Part shown: positions 21,306 through 32,152 of the stretch, one piece after another
How positions within the stretch are numbered: position 1 is the first letter of the stretch
Layout: every line of letters begins with the position of its first letter
From: Shinisaurus crocodilurus
Taxonomy: Eukaryota > Chordata > Lepidosauria > Squamata > Shinisauridae
Reading direction: 5' to 3'
Length of the DNA stretch: 64,000 bases
Assembly: GCA_021292165.1 (NCBI GenBank)
Contig: CM037883.1
Coordinates: 6,426,934-6,490,933 of the forward strand
The notes under the pieces: model-generated
Seen by the model: the letters and a program-made list of their open reading frames with translations, nothing else
Told to the model about the DNA's origin: nothing
The model's database searches: none
Made by a program: the position numbers and the translations under genes

Positions 21306-21540
21306 ATCCAGTGTGGCGTAGTGGTGAGAGTGTTGGACTGGGACTCGGGAGATCCGGGTTCTAGTCCCCGCTCGACCATGAAACTCACTGGTTGACTTTG
21401 GGCCAGTCACTGCCTCTCAGCCTAACCTACCTCACAGGGTTGTTGTGAGGATAACATGGAGGAGGAGGATTATGTAAGCCGCCTTGGGTTCCTTGCAGGA
21501 AAAAAGGCGGGGTATAAATATAATAAATAAATAAATAAAT
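21306..21540 (+). repeat. MIR-like tRNA-derived SINE, full length
   Basis: Head GTGGCGTAGTGGTGAGAG with box B GGGTTCTAGTCCCC, CORE-like body, GGA run and (AAAT)n tail. Confidence 0.92.
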
Positions 21541-21570
21541 CCCTCTTCCTTGTGACAAATATACACTTGG

Positions 21571-21708
21571 GTTAGGCAGTATGCCTATGTACACCAGCTG
21601 CTGAGGAACATGGGTGGGAGGTTGCTGCTTGGCCACGGTGTGAACAGAATGCTGGACTAGATGGACCCATGGCCTGATCCAGCAGGGCTCCTCTTATGTT
21701 CTTATGTT
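21571..21708 (+). repeat. CR1-like LINE 3' end
   Basis: GGCAGTATGCCTATGTACAC, GTGTGAACAGAATGCTGGAC and GATCCAGCAGGGCTCCTC, ending TTATGTTCTTATG. Confidence 0.8.
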
Positions 21709-22170
21709 GCTTTGAATATCAACTCCAAGAGTTAATAATTTCTGAATGCACTCTAATCCATTTTCCTCCAGGCCAGCCAAGAAAAGCAACTGGGCCTTAC
21801 TCAGAAAGTTATTACGTACCGCAGTGACCCACAGGGAAGGGCGCATCCGACCCCAGCCTCTGTCTCTTGAGGAGGAGATGTGTTGTCCTTGGCAGAACAC
21901 ACGACGCAGGCACTGTGTAATCTCTCCCCCTTCTCATGGCTGTGGAACAAGAAAGACGGCCCGTCTGGACCACTTCCAGTTTGATACTTCAGCTCCTCTG
22001 CAATCTTCCCCGACTAGCTTTTGCCAGGTTGCCAACTGGAGATTGCCCCTTTCCCGACGGAGCAGCTGGTCACCGCCGTCCTACACTGCCAGGCATGTTG
22101 CAAACCTGGAGCCCGGCTTAGCAGGCTCGGTACGCAGGCTGTCTGAATAAGATCTCCTCGGGCAACTGCC
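21709..22170. other. No gene recognised
   Basis: A 134-codon plus frame (21746-22150) has no recognisable domain and no consistent splice context. It is treated as chance. Confidence 0.4.
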
Positions 22171-22358
22171 AGGGGCCCAGGCAGCACTCAGGGCCAGCAC
22201 GGTTGGGTACCTCCCAAGGGTCCACGCCCCAGCAGAGACCCACTGACAAGAGCCTGCTGGAGGAGGAGGAGGAGGAGGAGGAGGAGGAAAGCAGGAGATG
22301 CCACTGGCTTCTTGCCCACTGGCGCTCTGCCTCCCTGCCAAGCAAGCAAGTGAAAGCA

Positions 22359-22398
<40 letters not shown>

Positions 22399-22510
22399 AG
22401 GAGCAAGAGCAGCTGGTGACAATGGTGGGGAGAAGGTAGACTCGCTGAAGGAGGGAGCCCATTGAGGCTATCTTGCCCAAAGGCCCTCCAAAACCTGGTG
22501 GCGGCACTGC
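22171..22510 (+). mobile_element. Family H hAT-like element with microsatellites
   Basis: Shares GAGATGCCACTGGCTTCTTG, CAATGATGAGAGAGAG and GGTGGCGGCACTG with copies at 27071 and 56762 (reversed). Internal GGA (22259-22288) and GA (22363-22395) runs are expanded. The right end CGGCACTG is hAT-like. Confidence 0.65.
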
Positions 22511-23221
22511 CGCCGCGGCTGATGCTACTGCCTTGGGCCCCCTTTTGCAGCACTCCCAATGAACACAGGACACCTGTCCTTGTAATTGACTGCGATGCCC
22601 GGGGATTCTGTCACTCCGGAACACTGTGAACCATTACAATGGCAGCTCAGAGGAGGACCCTCACGCCCCGGAAGAAATAAAGAGGAGGAAAAAAGAGAGC
22701 CCAATGCCTACCAAAGGGGCTCCAGGCCAAAGCATTTCTTAACCTTGCTGGTTCCTACACAGGAGGTCTGGAGAGCATCACAAAGGTCAAGAGGGAGCAT
22801 CTACCTTATCTCCAGATTCAGCAGTAGACCCCACCTCAAAGAATAAGGGCATCCAAAATCTTAATTTCACACACAAATCTTCTCCTCGCTTGATGCCTGT
22901 GGGAATGTGGATGTGGGAATGTGCCCTTGCGGTTCAGACAGAACGGTCCATTGCCGTTGACCAAATGCTTCCCAACAAAGTCCATTTGCACACTTTCAGC
23001 TGCCAGTTCCCAAGGGCTGGTCCACACGTGCATGTCCACTGCTTCATGAGACTGTTGCAGCAAGTGCTGACAACATGCATACATGAATGGGCCATCACTA
23101 GAACACTGATATTGCCTTGTCTCCAGGCAAAGCTTTTGGCAAAGTGTTAGTTATACCGCAGTGGCCCAGAACAGGAGCAGTGAAACCCCCAATCCAAACC
23201 TTACCTCATCCACTGTCTCCC
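22511..23221. other. No gene recognised
   Basis: Unassigned. Several 75-90 codon frames lack any family signature. Confidence 0.4.
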
Positions 23222-23295
23222 CCTCTCAGCCTCAGTCTCCTCATCTGTAAAATGGGGATAAAGATACTGGCCTACCTTACCAGGCTGCAAGAAGG
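23222..23295 (+). repeat. Old MIR/CORE-SINE fragment
   Basis: CTCAGCCTCAGTCTCCTCAT followed by CTGTAAAATGGGGATAA matches the central part of the MIR consensus remembered from mammals, distinct from the younger SINEs in this window. Confidence 0.7.
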
Positions 23296-23574
23296 TTTGC
23301 TTGCCACTTGTCTACACATGCAGCAGCCGAACAAATGCTGAGATGGCATCACTTCCGCCTGCAGGTGGAGGAGGGGATCACATTTTCGATTGCTGCTTAT
23401 ATTAATCCCTCCCTGCAAAGAGAAAACCAGCACAGCAGGCAAAGGGCTGGAGAGTAGAGGACATTACTTCCATATGTTCTAGCTTTCTATTTTCAGGGAG
23501 TTGTTTTTAAAAGAATGCAGGGAAGCATTCAAAGGTGATATACCCCATCTATAGTCTGAAGTAGACATCCAGTT

Positions 23575-23832
23575 AAGGCTGGGCGCACCGCGCGCCTCGT
23601 TTTTCCGGCCCCCGCCCCCTGCCCGCGCCCTTACCGCGTTCGGAGGTCCCGCCGCGTCATTTCCTGTCCCAGAAATGACGCGATGGGGCCTCTGCGCAGG
23701 CGCAGAACGGTCCCATCGCGTCATTTCCGGTCCCGGAAGTGACGCGACGGGTCCGATCGAACAGAGCGGGTGGTTCTCCGCCAGATCGGGCGGCTGGGGC
23801 GGCTCTCCGCGGAGCGCGCGAGCCACCCCGAA
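23575..23832. other. GC-rich CpG-dense segment with hairpins
   Basis: Extremely GC-rich, with self-complementary pieces GCGTCATTTCCTG/AGAAATGACGC, GCGTCATTTCC/GGAAGTGACGC and CTGCGCAGGCGCAG. It abuts the left edge of the L1 remnant. It could be a GC-rich mobile element or a small CpG island. CTGCGCAGGCGCAG resembles an NRF1 site. Confidence 0.55.
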
Positions 23833-25948
23833 GAGGATTAAGAACTTTGGTGATTTGTCTGGTTATTTAAGTAATTGGTCAAGGTCAGAATTGATGCCGA
23901 TTGGAGATAATACATCTCAGAGTGCATTAACAGTGGCAATTCCAATGGTGCCCAGATTTTATTACTTACTTGGGAATACTTATCCCTAGCTCAGACATAT
24001 CCCAAATGATTAAACTTAATCTGAGTAAGTTGATTAACGAGATCTCACAAGATATAGACAGATGGGCATCTCTTGAGTTTGTGGGCTAACGTTAATGCAC
24101 AGTATGATTAATATAATACCTAGGATTGTATATGTTTTACGTGGGATTCCTCTATTTATACCTGGCAATAGTTTTAAAAAACTTAATGCTTTGTTTTGCT
24201 AATTTTTCTGGGGTTCCTCGTCCCCATGCATTTCTTTGAAAAGAATTCAGCTTGCAACTCAAGAAGGTGGGTTTGGTTTTCCAGATCTCGCCTTATATCA
24301 TAGGGCTTATTTGTTGACTAGTTCTAAATTCTGGTCTTTCCCACTTAGATTAGATCATCCACCTTGGTCTGTTTTGGAATCCTTATGTCTGGATCCTCTC
24401 TTCAAATGGATGGTATAAAGGGGTCTCGCTACACTAAAACAGACGGTGTGCCTCCTACAATTACGGCAGTTAGAGAGGTGTGGTGTATTATATCTCATCA
24501 ATTATAGTTTGACCCATTTTCTCATACCAAACTGACTTTATGGGGTAATCCAGATTTTAAAATTGGTAAGAAAATGTTCCTGTGGCGAACTTGGGCAGAC
24601 AGGTTGATTTTTACTTTGGATCAATTAGTGAGTGTTGAGTTTTTGTAATTTTCGGCTTTGCGAACTAAATATAACTTGCCTGCCTCAGCTGAATGGCAAT
24701 ACTTGCAATTGCAACATTTGTTAGAATCTAGGTTTGGTCCGGTTACGGATGTATCCGCTCGTCTCGAGCGGGCGTAGCAGAGCCAAAATCGGCCCCGCTT
24801 ACGCCCGCAAGAGGTGAACGGGCCGTACCGGGTTCCGGTGGCCGCTTGACTCTCCATGGCGAGGCAGCTGCGACGGGACCAGCGCGGGCGGTGCGGCCAT
24901 CTCAAGCGGCGCAGAGAATTGCTCCATGCTGCTGAGGATAGAGCAGCGGGGGGGGCACGGCAGAGAGGCGGGGCGGGGCGCCCCACCAGGTTTGTGGACA
25001 CCCCTAGTCCGATTGCTTTTACAGCTTCAGAGCCTCCTTTGCTATTGGATACATTGATTGAGGCTGAGCAGTTATATCAACCTACGATTCATGTTTATAA
25101 ATACTTATTATCGGTGAATAAGTATGATACACAGAGTCTTAAAGATGAATGGAATAAGGAATTAGAGGGTCATATCTTGCCTAATCAATGGAACATTGTT
25201 TTTGCGTCTGTTTCAGAAGGGGCTATGGATCTTAGGTTGTGTCTTATTCAGCAAAAACTTTTGTTTTTTGTTTATTAGTCACCACAGCGTCTTTTTAATA
25301 AGGGTTTGTCTAAGTCAGCTAACTTTAGAGGTGTAATACTGTGAATGCTTCGTTTTCTATGATTCTATGATACCCATATGTTTTGGCAATGTCCAGTGGT
25401 TGCTTCTTTTTGGGTTCAGGTTATACTACAGATCAATCTAGTATTAGAATGCTCTTTAATATTTACTGATAAACATGTGCTTTTAAATTATATACCTGCT
25501 GTATAGAATTTATCACAAGGACAACGCATGTGGATTTTCCGTGCCCTCTTGACAGCCAAATGACCAATATTACAATACTGGAAAGATAAATGCTCACCTC
25601 CTATAACACAATGGATTGAGGACCTAATAATGCTTTCAACATTTGAGCGGGTGGTATTTAGACGCCACCTGCGGATGGATAAATACATGGACATTTGGTC
25701 TGCTTTTTCTGATGTTTATGCCTCACTATTTTTTTTATCGATAATTGTATTACTACATACTTTTTGATACTTCTGGATATATATTTCATACATATTTACT
25801 GTAATGGATTCACTTAAAATACTGTAAGAAAATTCTATTATTTTTTTCCTTTCCTTCATTTTTCTTTCTTTCTATGGAGCTTGTTTTGTTTTGGTGTAAT
25901 TCACATTTTAAAAACTAATAAAAATATTCAAAATAATTTAAAAAAAGG
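23833..25948 (+). pseudogene. L1-clade LINE ORF2 C-terminal remnant
   Basis: The translated plus strand shows, across several stops and frame changes, L1-type pieces in order: SNWSRSELMPI and YYLLGNTYP, then VLRGIPLFIPGNSFKKLNAL, QLATQEGGFGFPDLALYHRA, and near 25370 THMFWQCPVVASFW (the C-terminal L1 motif). It ends near 25910-25948 with an A-rich tail containing ACTAATAAAA. It is a broken copy, and the segment 24737-24987 interrupts it. CR1-like LINEs dominate the rest of the window. Confidence 0.82.
24737..24987. mobile_element. GC-rich insertion inside the L1 remnant
   Basis: 251 bp of CpG-dense sequence interrupt the L1 reading between LESRFG and TPSPIAFT. AGGTTTG is present on both sides (24730-24736 and 24988-24994), a possible 7-bp target duplication. 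An internal imperfect hairpin pairs GGGCGTA with TACGCCC. No inverted ends. Confidence 0.6.
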
Positions 25949-26664
25949 TTCCACAGCCCTACTCTGTTTCTGCCAAATCAGCTTCTAGGGCAGGAATCCA
26001 ACCTCTCCCCACACACACGTACACACACGCACACACGCACGCACATGCATGCACACTGCAAAAGGTTTCCCATATAAAGATCCTGGGGGAAGAAATTATC
26101 CTTGTCGGTTAGAGACGGTACCTTTAAAAGTCTACAGTAAGCCAAAGCAATTAAAGCATAATTGCGCTTTATGAGTATAAGATGGGTTAGTCTCTAGCTC
26201 CGCTCTCAAATCCCAAGCCCTGTTCCTAACAAGGGAACGGATTACGTATATACTGTACTTCTCCGTCAGATTTTTAATTTTGCAGCACTTTTAAATTGGA
26301 GAAAAGCACCCTGTGACTGGATTACAATGAGACAATTGCAGCCTTACAGATATTTTGTTTTACTTTTTTAGAAAGAGGAGAAGGGAGAGAACAGTCAATG
26401 TTGCAGAAACGCAGTTTGCCACAAGCCAGCACTTTGCAATAAGCAATCTTGTGAAGAGGAACGGCCGGCCGTGAGATGGCAAGTGGAAACCCTCTGCTAA
26501 CTTACCGTAGACATAAACCTCACACTTAAACAGAAGGATCGACGAGGCTCCCAAGCACAAGGAGACATTCTCTAAACGTAAAGCTTAATCCGCCACAATT
26601 TTCTCCCATAGTTTGTTCTCCATCATTTGATTTAACTGGATTTAACTTTAACTTGGATTCCTGC
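25949..26664. other. No gene recognised; CA-rich tract near 26000
   Basis: A degenerate CACACACG/CACGCACA tract is at 26008-26055. 26100-26350 is AT-rich unique-looking sequence. Confidence 0.45.
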
Positions 26665-26735
26665 ACCGAGCACGGGGTTGTACTCATGGCCTTTTAGGCC
26701 CCTTCTGACTCTACTGTTCTATGGTTCTATCATGA
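26665..26735 (+). repeat. CR1-like LINE tail
   Basis: GAGCACGGGGTTGTACTC, CTTTTAGGCCCCTTC and a CTATGGTTCTATCATGA end. Confidence 0.65.
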
Positions 26736-27070
26736 CTGGCTCCCCCATCCAGCCCCAATTGCCCTCAAGGGTTACCCAGAAGGCACTGCCCCCTTTCCCC
26801 TGGTCCCGCCCCCTTTCCCCTGACCACCAATCATTTCTTGGTTTCCCCGGCTGTGGTGCGGTTCCCCCCCACATTTCTGAAAGGTTGAAAGGACGCCCCT
26901 AATGGTTTGTTTCTGGCAGTAAAAGCTTTAAGCTACAATATATGCTGGTATTTTGGCCCCTCCCATTTTGCCTTTGGCTCCACCCACCACTGGAATGTGG
27001 CCCCCGAGAGCGTCTCTGAAATTGAATTTGGCACTCAGGCTGAGATAGGTTCTGCACCCAGGGCCCGTGT
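26736..27070 (+). mobile_element. Family E hAT-like element
   Basis: TTTCCCCTGACCACCAATCA, TCTGAAAGGTTGAAAGG, ATGCTGGTATTTTGGCC and GAAATTGAATTTGGCAC are shared with 34194. The terminal ends are worn. Confidence 0.65.
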
Positions 27071-27403
27071 CAAAGGTAGGCATGGTCGGGCACCTGCTGA
27101 GGGCCCATAGCCCTGCCGAGAGCCCCCTGGAATTGCCGCTCTTCCTCACCCTTGCAACCTGCTTGTTCGCCTGCCTCTCACTCTGGCCCAGACAACGGCA
27201 GTGGTGAGAAGGAGGAGCAGGAGATGCCGCTGCCTACTTGCCCGCTGTCAATCAAGCAAGCAAGCTGTACCAATGATGAGAAAGAGGAGGAGGAGCAATA
27301 GCGGCTGGTGGCAACGGCGGTGAGAAAGTGGGCTTGCTGAGGGAGGGGCCCCACTGAGGATATCTTGCCCAAGGCTCCTCAGAAATCTGGAGCCGGCACT
27401 GTC
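27071..27403 (+). mobile_element. Family H hAT-like element
   Basis: Shares GAGATGCCGCTGCCTACTTG, CAATGATGAGAAAGAGGAGG and a GGAGCCGGCACTG right end with 22171 and 56762. Confidence 0.65.
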
Positions 27404-27429
27404 TCCATACCCCTGAGGTATACCATGGT

Positions 27430-28165
27430 GTGGCTTCTTGAAAACTGGCTTGTCACTGTGTCTGGATCCATGGTCTGAATCCATGACCAGCTACAAACCA
27501 CAAATAGGGCCCATGGTTTGTTGTTAGCTTACAAAGTCTGGCTCGTTTAAACCATGCCTTCCCATGAGGTCTGAACCCAGAACGGTGGCTTATCCCTAGC
27601 TTGTTTGCACTGCTGTCCACCCTGAAACAGAGTCATTCATTAAGTTCAGCCTAATAAAACTGCTCTGAAGGCTAGCAAAATGGGCAGGAGAGAAACAAAG
27701 CAGAAATAGGGGAAACAAGCCAGGATTGTTTGCTTGTATGCAAGACAATCCGTGGCTAAAGCAACAAACCATGATTAACATAGACCATAGCTTAGCAGCA
27801 GTCAATGACCTGGTTCCCATGTAACACCAATTCATAGGTTTTTTAACCCATGAATTGGCGGGGTCACACGGGGGAGCGAGGGAGCGAGCATGCTGCCTCC
27901 CACCCGCTTGCCATGTCCGCTTTACATCTGCTTTGCTAAACAACCCAGGAACGGCCCATTCTTGAGTTGTTAGTGGTGACATCCGAACCCAGCACTCTGG
28001 GTCGTTCAGGGTTAAACAACCCAGAATTTTAACCCAACCGCAAACCATGGCATTGCTGGATCGTTCAGCAAAGCAGAAGCAGCAAACACATGGGAGCTTC
28101 TGCCCCAACAACCCATGGATTAAACAACCCACAGGTTGTTATTACATGCGAACCTGGCCCATCTG
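27430..28165. repeat. Family L-like foldback region
   Basis: Many CCATGG-centred and AACCCATG/CATGGGTT-type words, GTCTGAACCCAG, and GTTTAAACAACCCA-type motifs suggest one or two degenerate foldback elements related to 11556. Boundaries are uncertain. Confidence 0.55.
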
Positions 28166-29029
28166 CCCTATGCTCCGGGGCAGAGATGCTCAGCTTTTTT
28201 ATGAAAAATGCAGAGCCGCACACACAAGCTATGCTGGGTTGCTGGCTGGCTGTGAGCCTCTTCTCAAACTGTTTAAGTTTTGACTCCAGAGTATATTGAC
28301 CATGATGAGTGATAGTCCCCAATTGCCTCCCTGTGGTTTTCAAATGAGACCGTCCCCAAACACTTTGAGGACCACAAGCAAATCGGACAGAACAAGGCTG
28401 GGGAAACCTTAAGTCCTTGGGCAAGATATGGCCCTTTGGGGGGTCCACGTCCAGGCTGCTCACTTCTCCCCCAGGACCCCACCCCTCTGCCAAGGTCCGC
28501 CAGTTGCTGCTTTGCAAAAATGTTTGTGTGTCAATACAATAAGACAATTGTTTTATTGCCCTATTGTATTGATTGCAGTTTTTTTTATTTTAAAATCGTT
28601 AGCCCCTTTGATTGGTTTTGACCTGAAGGGCAGGATAAAAAATGTGATTTTGTAAATAAACAAACAACAATAAGCAGTCTAGATAAGCGAGGACTGCAGC
28701 ATATTTCATTAATATGGCAAAATCCCCTTGATGGGGTCTCTTCTGCATCCCTAATTCCCCAGCCCTCTTGAGAAACCAGCTTTGAGCCCCATAAAAGGAT
28801 GCCAAGTTTTATCTGCTGGAACTCAGTTGCATGAATGGTCTCCCAGATTTGGCAGCTGTAACAAACTCTATCCTATATACTAACTGTGAACTCATTTTCT
28901 CTTAATGATAATCCTTAAGAAGGCAAAATGCAGCATCTGCACACAAGGAGGTATCAGCACTCTTCTAGGAATGCTGAGATTTGTAAGGGTACCCCCCAAA
29001 AAATAAAAAATCTTTAGGAGAAAAAAAGT
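28166..29029. other. No gene recognised
   Basis: 28300-28500 has family E-like words (GACCCCACCCC, TTTGGGGGGTCC). The rest is unassigned. Confidence 0.4.
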
Positions 29030-29200
29030 GTGAGCGTCCTCAGTGGCCAGAGAACACTATCTGTTGCTGGGGAGGCAGGGCGGAAAACAGGTGGGGAGAG
29101 GAATGGAATGGAGTATTGCGGGAAAGGGCATGGCTGGCTGGCTGTGGCTGAAATAGTGAACCCTCCATGCGGCAACATTTGTTGCAGGTCCTACTTGGGC
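29030..29200 (+). repeat. Family I interspersed repeat
   Basis: GAATGGAATGGAGTATTGCGG, GGCATGGCTGGCTGG and GGCAACATTTGTTGCAGG are shared with 41015 and 61980. No class assigned. Confidence 0.6.
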
Positions 29201-29600
29201 TGTATTCAATCTGTTAATCTCTAAAGTGCCACAAGACTCTTGGTTTGGCATTCTCTCTCTTCCTCTCACTTACACACAGATTTTGCAGCTGTTGTTTGCA
29301 AGTTGGATTTCACACCTGCTACTGTTTGCCATCCTCAAAGCCATCTCACAGTCGATGTATTATTACTGAAAGGCAGGGCGGGATGCATTAGAAGAAAAAC
29401 ACAAACACACACTACAAAAACATGCAACAATAAACAAAACCAAACTAAAATGGACTTCCGGTTGCCTCTGCAGAAAATGTAAGTAACAATAATTATTCTT
29501 ACTCTATAATTACAAAGAAATTTCTCTTTTTTCTATTGTCCAAATTTTTTCTTCTTATTTATCAGACCCACAGGTAAGCAAATTAATTTCTACAAAAGAT
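29201..29600. other. No gene recognised
   Basis: Unassigned, AT-rich in the second half. Confidence 0.4.
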
Positions 29601-29609
29601 CTACTAGAG

Positions 29610-29745
29610 CAGAGCTGTCCAACCTTGGGTCCCCAGATGTTGCTGGACTACAGCTCCCAGAATCCCTTTCCATTAGCCATGCTGGCTGGGTACGCTGAGA
29701 ACTGTAGGCCAGCAACATCTGGGGACCCAAGGTTGGAGAGCCCTG
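29610..29745. mobile_element. Palindromic hAT MITE, family B
   Basis: Left tip CAGAGCTGTCCAACC, right tip GGAGAGCCCTG. The left flank TACTAGAG recurs on the right after five extra bases (TACTG), so the duplication is slightly displaced. Confidence 0.88.
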
Positions 29746-30235
29746 TACTGTACTAGAGGTTTCCACTCAACCATCAACATAAAAAAAAAAAAAAAGGAAA
29801 GGGGGGAAAAAGAATGGCAGGGTGCTACGGAGAGGCACATTCCTGGTGAAACACTCCAGCGCACTCTTTGAAATTGCATCCCTGTCTAAAGAGTCTATCA
29901 GATGCATCACACACACAACGTTCCTGAAGCAAAGATCTCTTTCAGGATAAGTTTCTTTTTCTGCAATTCACCCTACAGGGATGGAGTGCTTCCTTAGTTC
30001 TCCTCGGAGGTATACCTTGAGGCGCAAGATCTCTTACACTTAGATACAGATAGGAAGGGCTTAATTAAAAAAAAAAAAAAAACTGCAGGAGGGCTACCGG
30101 CAAGTTTCTCCCCTCCCCACTGAGATCTCAGACTTGTTCTGGTGGTGACTTGAGGGGAGGGGGAGAAGCACTCTGCACATGCTCAGGGTCTCCTTATCAC
30201 ACGTTCCAGGCTGTGACCTGGTATGAAGAATAAGT
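29746..30235. other. No gene recognised; poly-A runs
   Basis: Two A-runs (29780, 30067) may mark old retroelement ends. Nothing else recognised. Confidence 0.4.
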
Positions 30236-30243
30236 CCTGGGAC

Positions 30244-30669
30244 CAGCCCTGGATTAACCATTAAGCAATATAAGCACGTGTTTAGGGCACCAAGGGAAGG
30301 AGGACACCACAGAGAACCACAATTTTTTTGCATTTGCATTTCCCCCTTATAACAGTTTTATTTTAAAAATGCATAAAACAGTGATGAAAAATTGTATTTC
30401 TTTCTGTTGCCCTAGTTATATAACTAATTAGCTCATATTGCTTGCTGCTATTTAGTGTTAAATAAATATAACAAAAAACAGACTATATTTAATCTAGTTG
30501 TGTGTTCTGGCGTGGGGGATGGCCTTGAAGAAAACTGAGTTTTTAATGTCTTATTTCACCTTCAGCACTTATTGAGTCTTAATGTCTTGCCAGCTAAGCA
30601 ACAAAAGGGTCGAGGGGGCACCATTATTGCGCTGTGCTCAGGGCATCGGCTGGCCTTAATCCAGCCCTG
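30244..30669. mobile_element. Nonautonomous hAT element with intact target duplication
   Basis: A 426-bp element with inverted ends CAGCCCTGGATTAA and TTAATCCAGCCCTG (strong 13-14 bp inverted repeat) and identical 8-bp flanks CCTGGGAC at 30236-30243 and 30670-30677. The interior is AT-rich and noncoding. Confidence 0.93.
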
Positions 30670-31084
30670 CCTGGGACCAGCTGCACAATCCTATATATCC
30701 TGAACTCTGGTTTAAGTTTTGCTGAGTGCAAGGGGGCTTACTACCAAGTAAGTGTGCATAGGGGTGCAACCTAAGCCTCCACGCTCCCCACGCCCATCAA
30801 TGAGCTAGAAGGCAACCTGGAGAATTTGCAAAGTTGCATGCAAAATGCCCCGCTCTCTTTGGGAATACAGAACAAGGGAAAACACCAGCAAAGAAAAGAG
30901 AAAGGAAAAAAAAGGATTCCGGTGGCATCTAAGGGATCTCTTTTTCTGTACGAAATGGATTGAAGGGGGAAAGGTGCTGCAGGAATATGGGAGAATGGGA
31001 AGGAATGTCCAGCTCAGCAGGCTAAAGGTATGGTATGGGTCCCTACAGACAACCGGTTGCCGAATGGCAACTCACTCAACCACA

Positions 31085-31442
31085 AGAGCTGGTGTAGCCC
31101 AGTGGCTAGCATCATGGGAAGCTTATGCACACTTACTTGGGCACATGCCCCATCAAACCCAATGGAACTTACTTCCAAGTAAATATGCATAGGATTACAC
31201 TGCGGGCTATGGATCAAGGCATCCCTGGTTTGAATCTCCCTCTGTGTCGCAAATCAATACTACTTGGTATTCTTAAAGGTAAGTTATTCTCCTCTCGACC
31301 TCAGCTTCCTTGCCCCTCCTCTGCAATATAGGGACTAGAATGCTAGCCTGCCTTGCAGGACTGTTGTTGTAAGGATTGCCAGAAGATAATGAATCACTTT
31401 AAACATACTAAAATGCTATATAATTGATTATCATTGATATTA
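31085..31442 (+). repeat. MIR-like SINE with an internal insertion
   Basis: Head GTGTAGCCCAGTGGCTAGCA, box B-like GGTTTGAATCTCC (31230), body CTCGACCTCAGCTTCCTTGC and GGACTGTTGTTGTAAGGAT. Between about 31112 and 31205 sits a piece with ACTTACTTCCAAGTAAATATG and GCATAGGATTACACTG, a repeat foreign to the SINE. Confidence 0.65.
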
Positions 31443-31542
31443 TTATTACCACCACCACCACCCTCTCTGCTGTACATATGATCTAGCCACCTGGCAAGCT
31501 GCATTGTCCTGCCTCCAAGTAGCAGGGAGACTCTTACCACAC

Positions 31543-31771
31543 TTTATTCATTTACTATATTTATATCCCACCTTCAAGGAACCCAAAGCGCCTTAAATAA
31601 TCATCCAACCCCTCTCCGTTTTATCCTCACAACAACCCTGTGAGGTAGGTTAGGCTGAGAGCGAATGACTGGCCGAAAGTCACCCAGTGAGCTTCGGGGC
31701 CCAGTGGGGACTAGAACCGGGGTCTCACGAGACCCAGTCCAACACTCTCACCACTACGCCACACGGGCTCT
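31543..31771 (-). repeat. MIR-like tRNA-derived SINE
   Basis: Full-length reversed copy about 220 bases downstream of the receptor splice donor, so within intron 1. Head remnant CTACGCCACACGGGCTC. Confidence 0.88.
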
Positions 31772-31986
31772 CTCACTTTCTGCTCCTGATCAGAAATGCA
31801 GGGGGAAAGAAACCATCCAGACGACATGCAAGTGGATGACACGCACCCCCTGGAAAGTGACCGCCCACCAGGCGCCTGTCCCAGGGATTCCTCCTCGTTC
31901 TCTTCCTCGGTGTCCCCCGTAAGAACCGCGGGAAGGGAGGCGAGCCGGCACAAACCCCATCGTTCTCTCTCCCTCTGCCCAGCCAA

Positions 31987-31993
31987 ACTCACC
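31987..31993 (-). other. Splice donor of melatonin receptor exon 1
   Basis: On the minus strand the exon ends G and the intron begins GTGAGT, a consensus donor. The split falls after the first base of the Gly codon (phase 1), matching the family intron. Readthrough into the intron stays open for a while but loses all family similarity. Confidence 0.9.
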
Positions 31994-32152
31994 GGCGTTG
32001 CGGAGTTTCCGGTTCCTCAGCACCGACAGGATCGCCAACACGTTGCCCAGGATGTCCACCACGATGGTGAAGATGAGCACGGCGGCCAGGGAGAGGCGCA
32101 TCTCGCGCTGGAAGCGGCAGTCCGGGCAGCTCGCGTTGTTGTCGCCCTGCAT
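31993..32152 (-). CDS. MTNR1C: Melatonin receptor, first coding exon (best fit Mel1c type)
   Basis: This is the first coding exon of a class A G-protein-coupled receptor for melatonin, a plasma-membrane receptor that in known relatives couples to Gi/o. Seen: 53 codons plus one base. Residues 1-18 form a short extracellular N-terminus with an N-glycosylation sequon N6-A7-S8 followed by a C-x-x-C pair (SCPDCR). Residues about 19-45 form TM1 with the family signature FTIVVDILGN, where the conserved Asn is residue 37. The first intracellular loop RNRKLRNAG follows. The exon stops at the first base of the Gly54 codon, before GTGAGT, the position and phase known for melatonin receptor intron 1. The ATG at 32152 has G at -3. 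The frame stays open further upstream, but family proteins begin here. The Cys-rich N-terminus fits Mel1c (GPR50 orthologue) better than MTNR1A or MTNR1B. The receptor identity is nearly certain, the subtype less so. Exon 2 is not in the window. Confidence 0.93.

Noticed and set aside
22118..22624. A 168-codon minus frame
   Set aside because: It consists largely of translated GGA and GA microsatellites within a family H transposon.
24856..25278. A 140-codon frame as a gene
   Set aside because: It is a chance fusion of the GC-rich insertion with the downstream L1 remnant.
27596..28132. A 178-codon minus frame
   Set aside because: It lies in foldback-rich repeat sequence and contains no recognisable domain.
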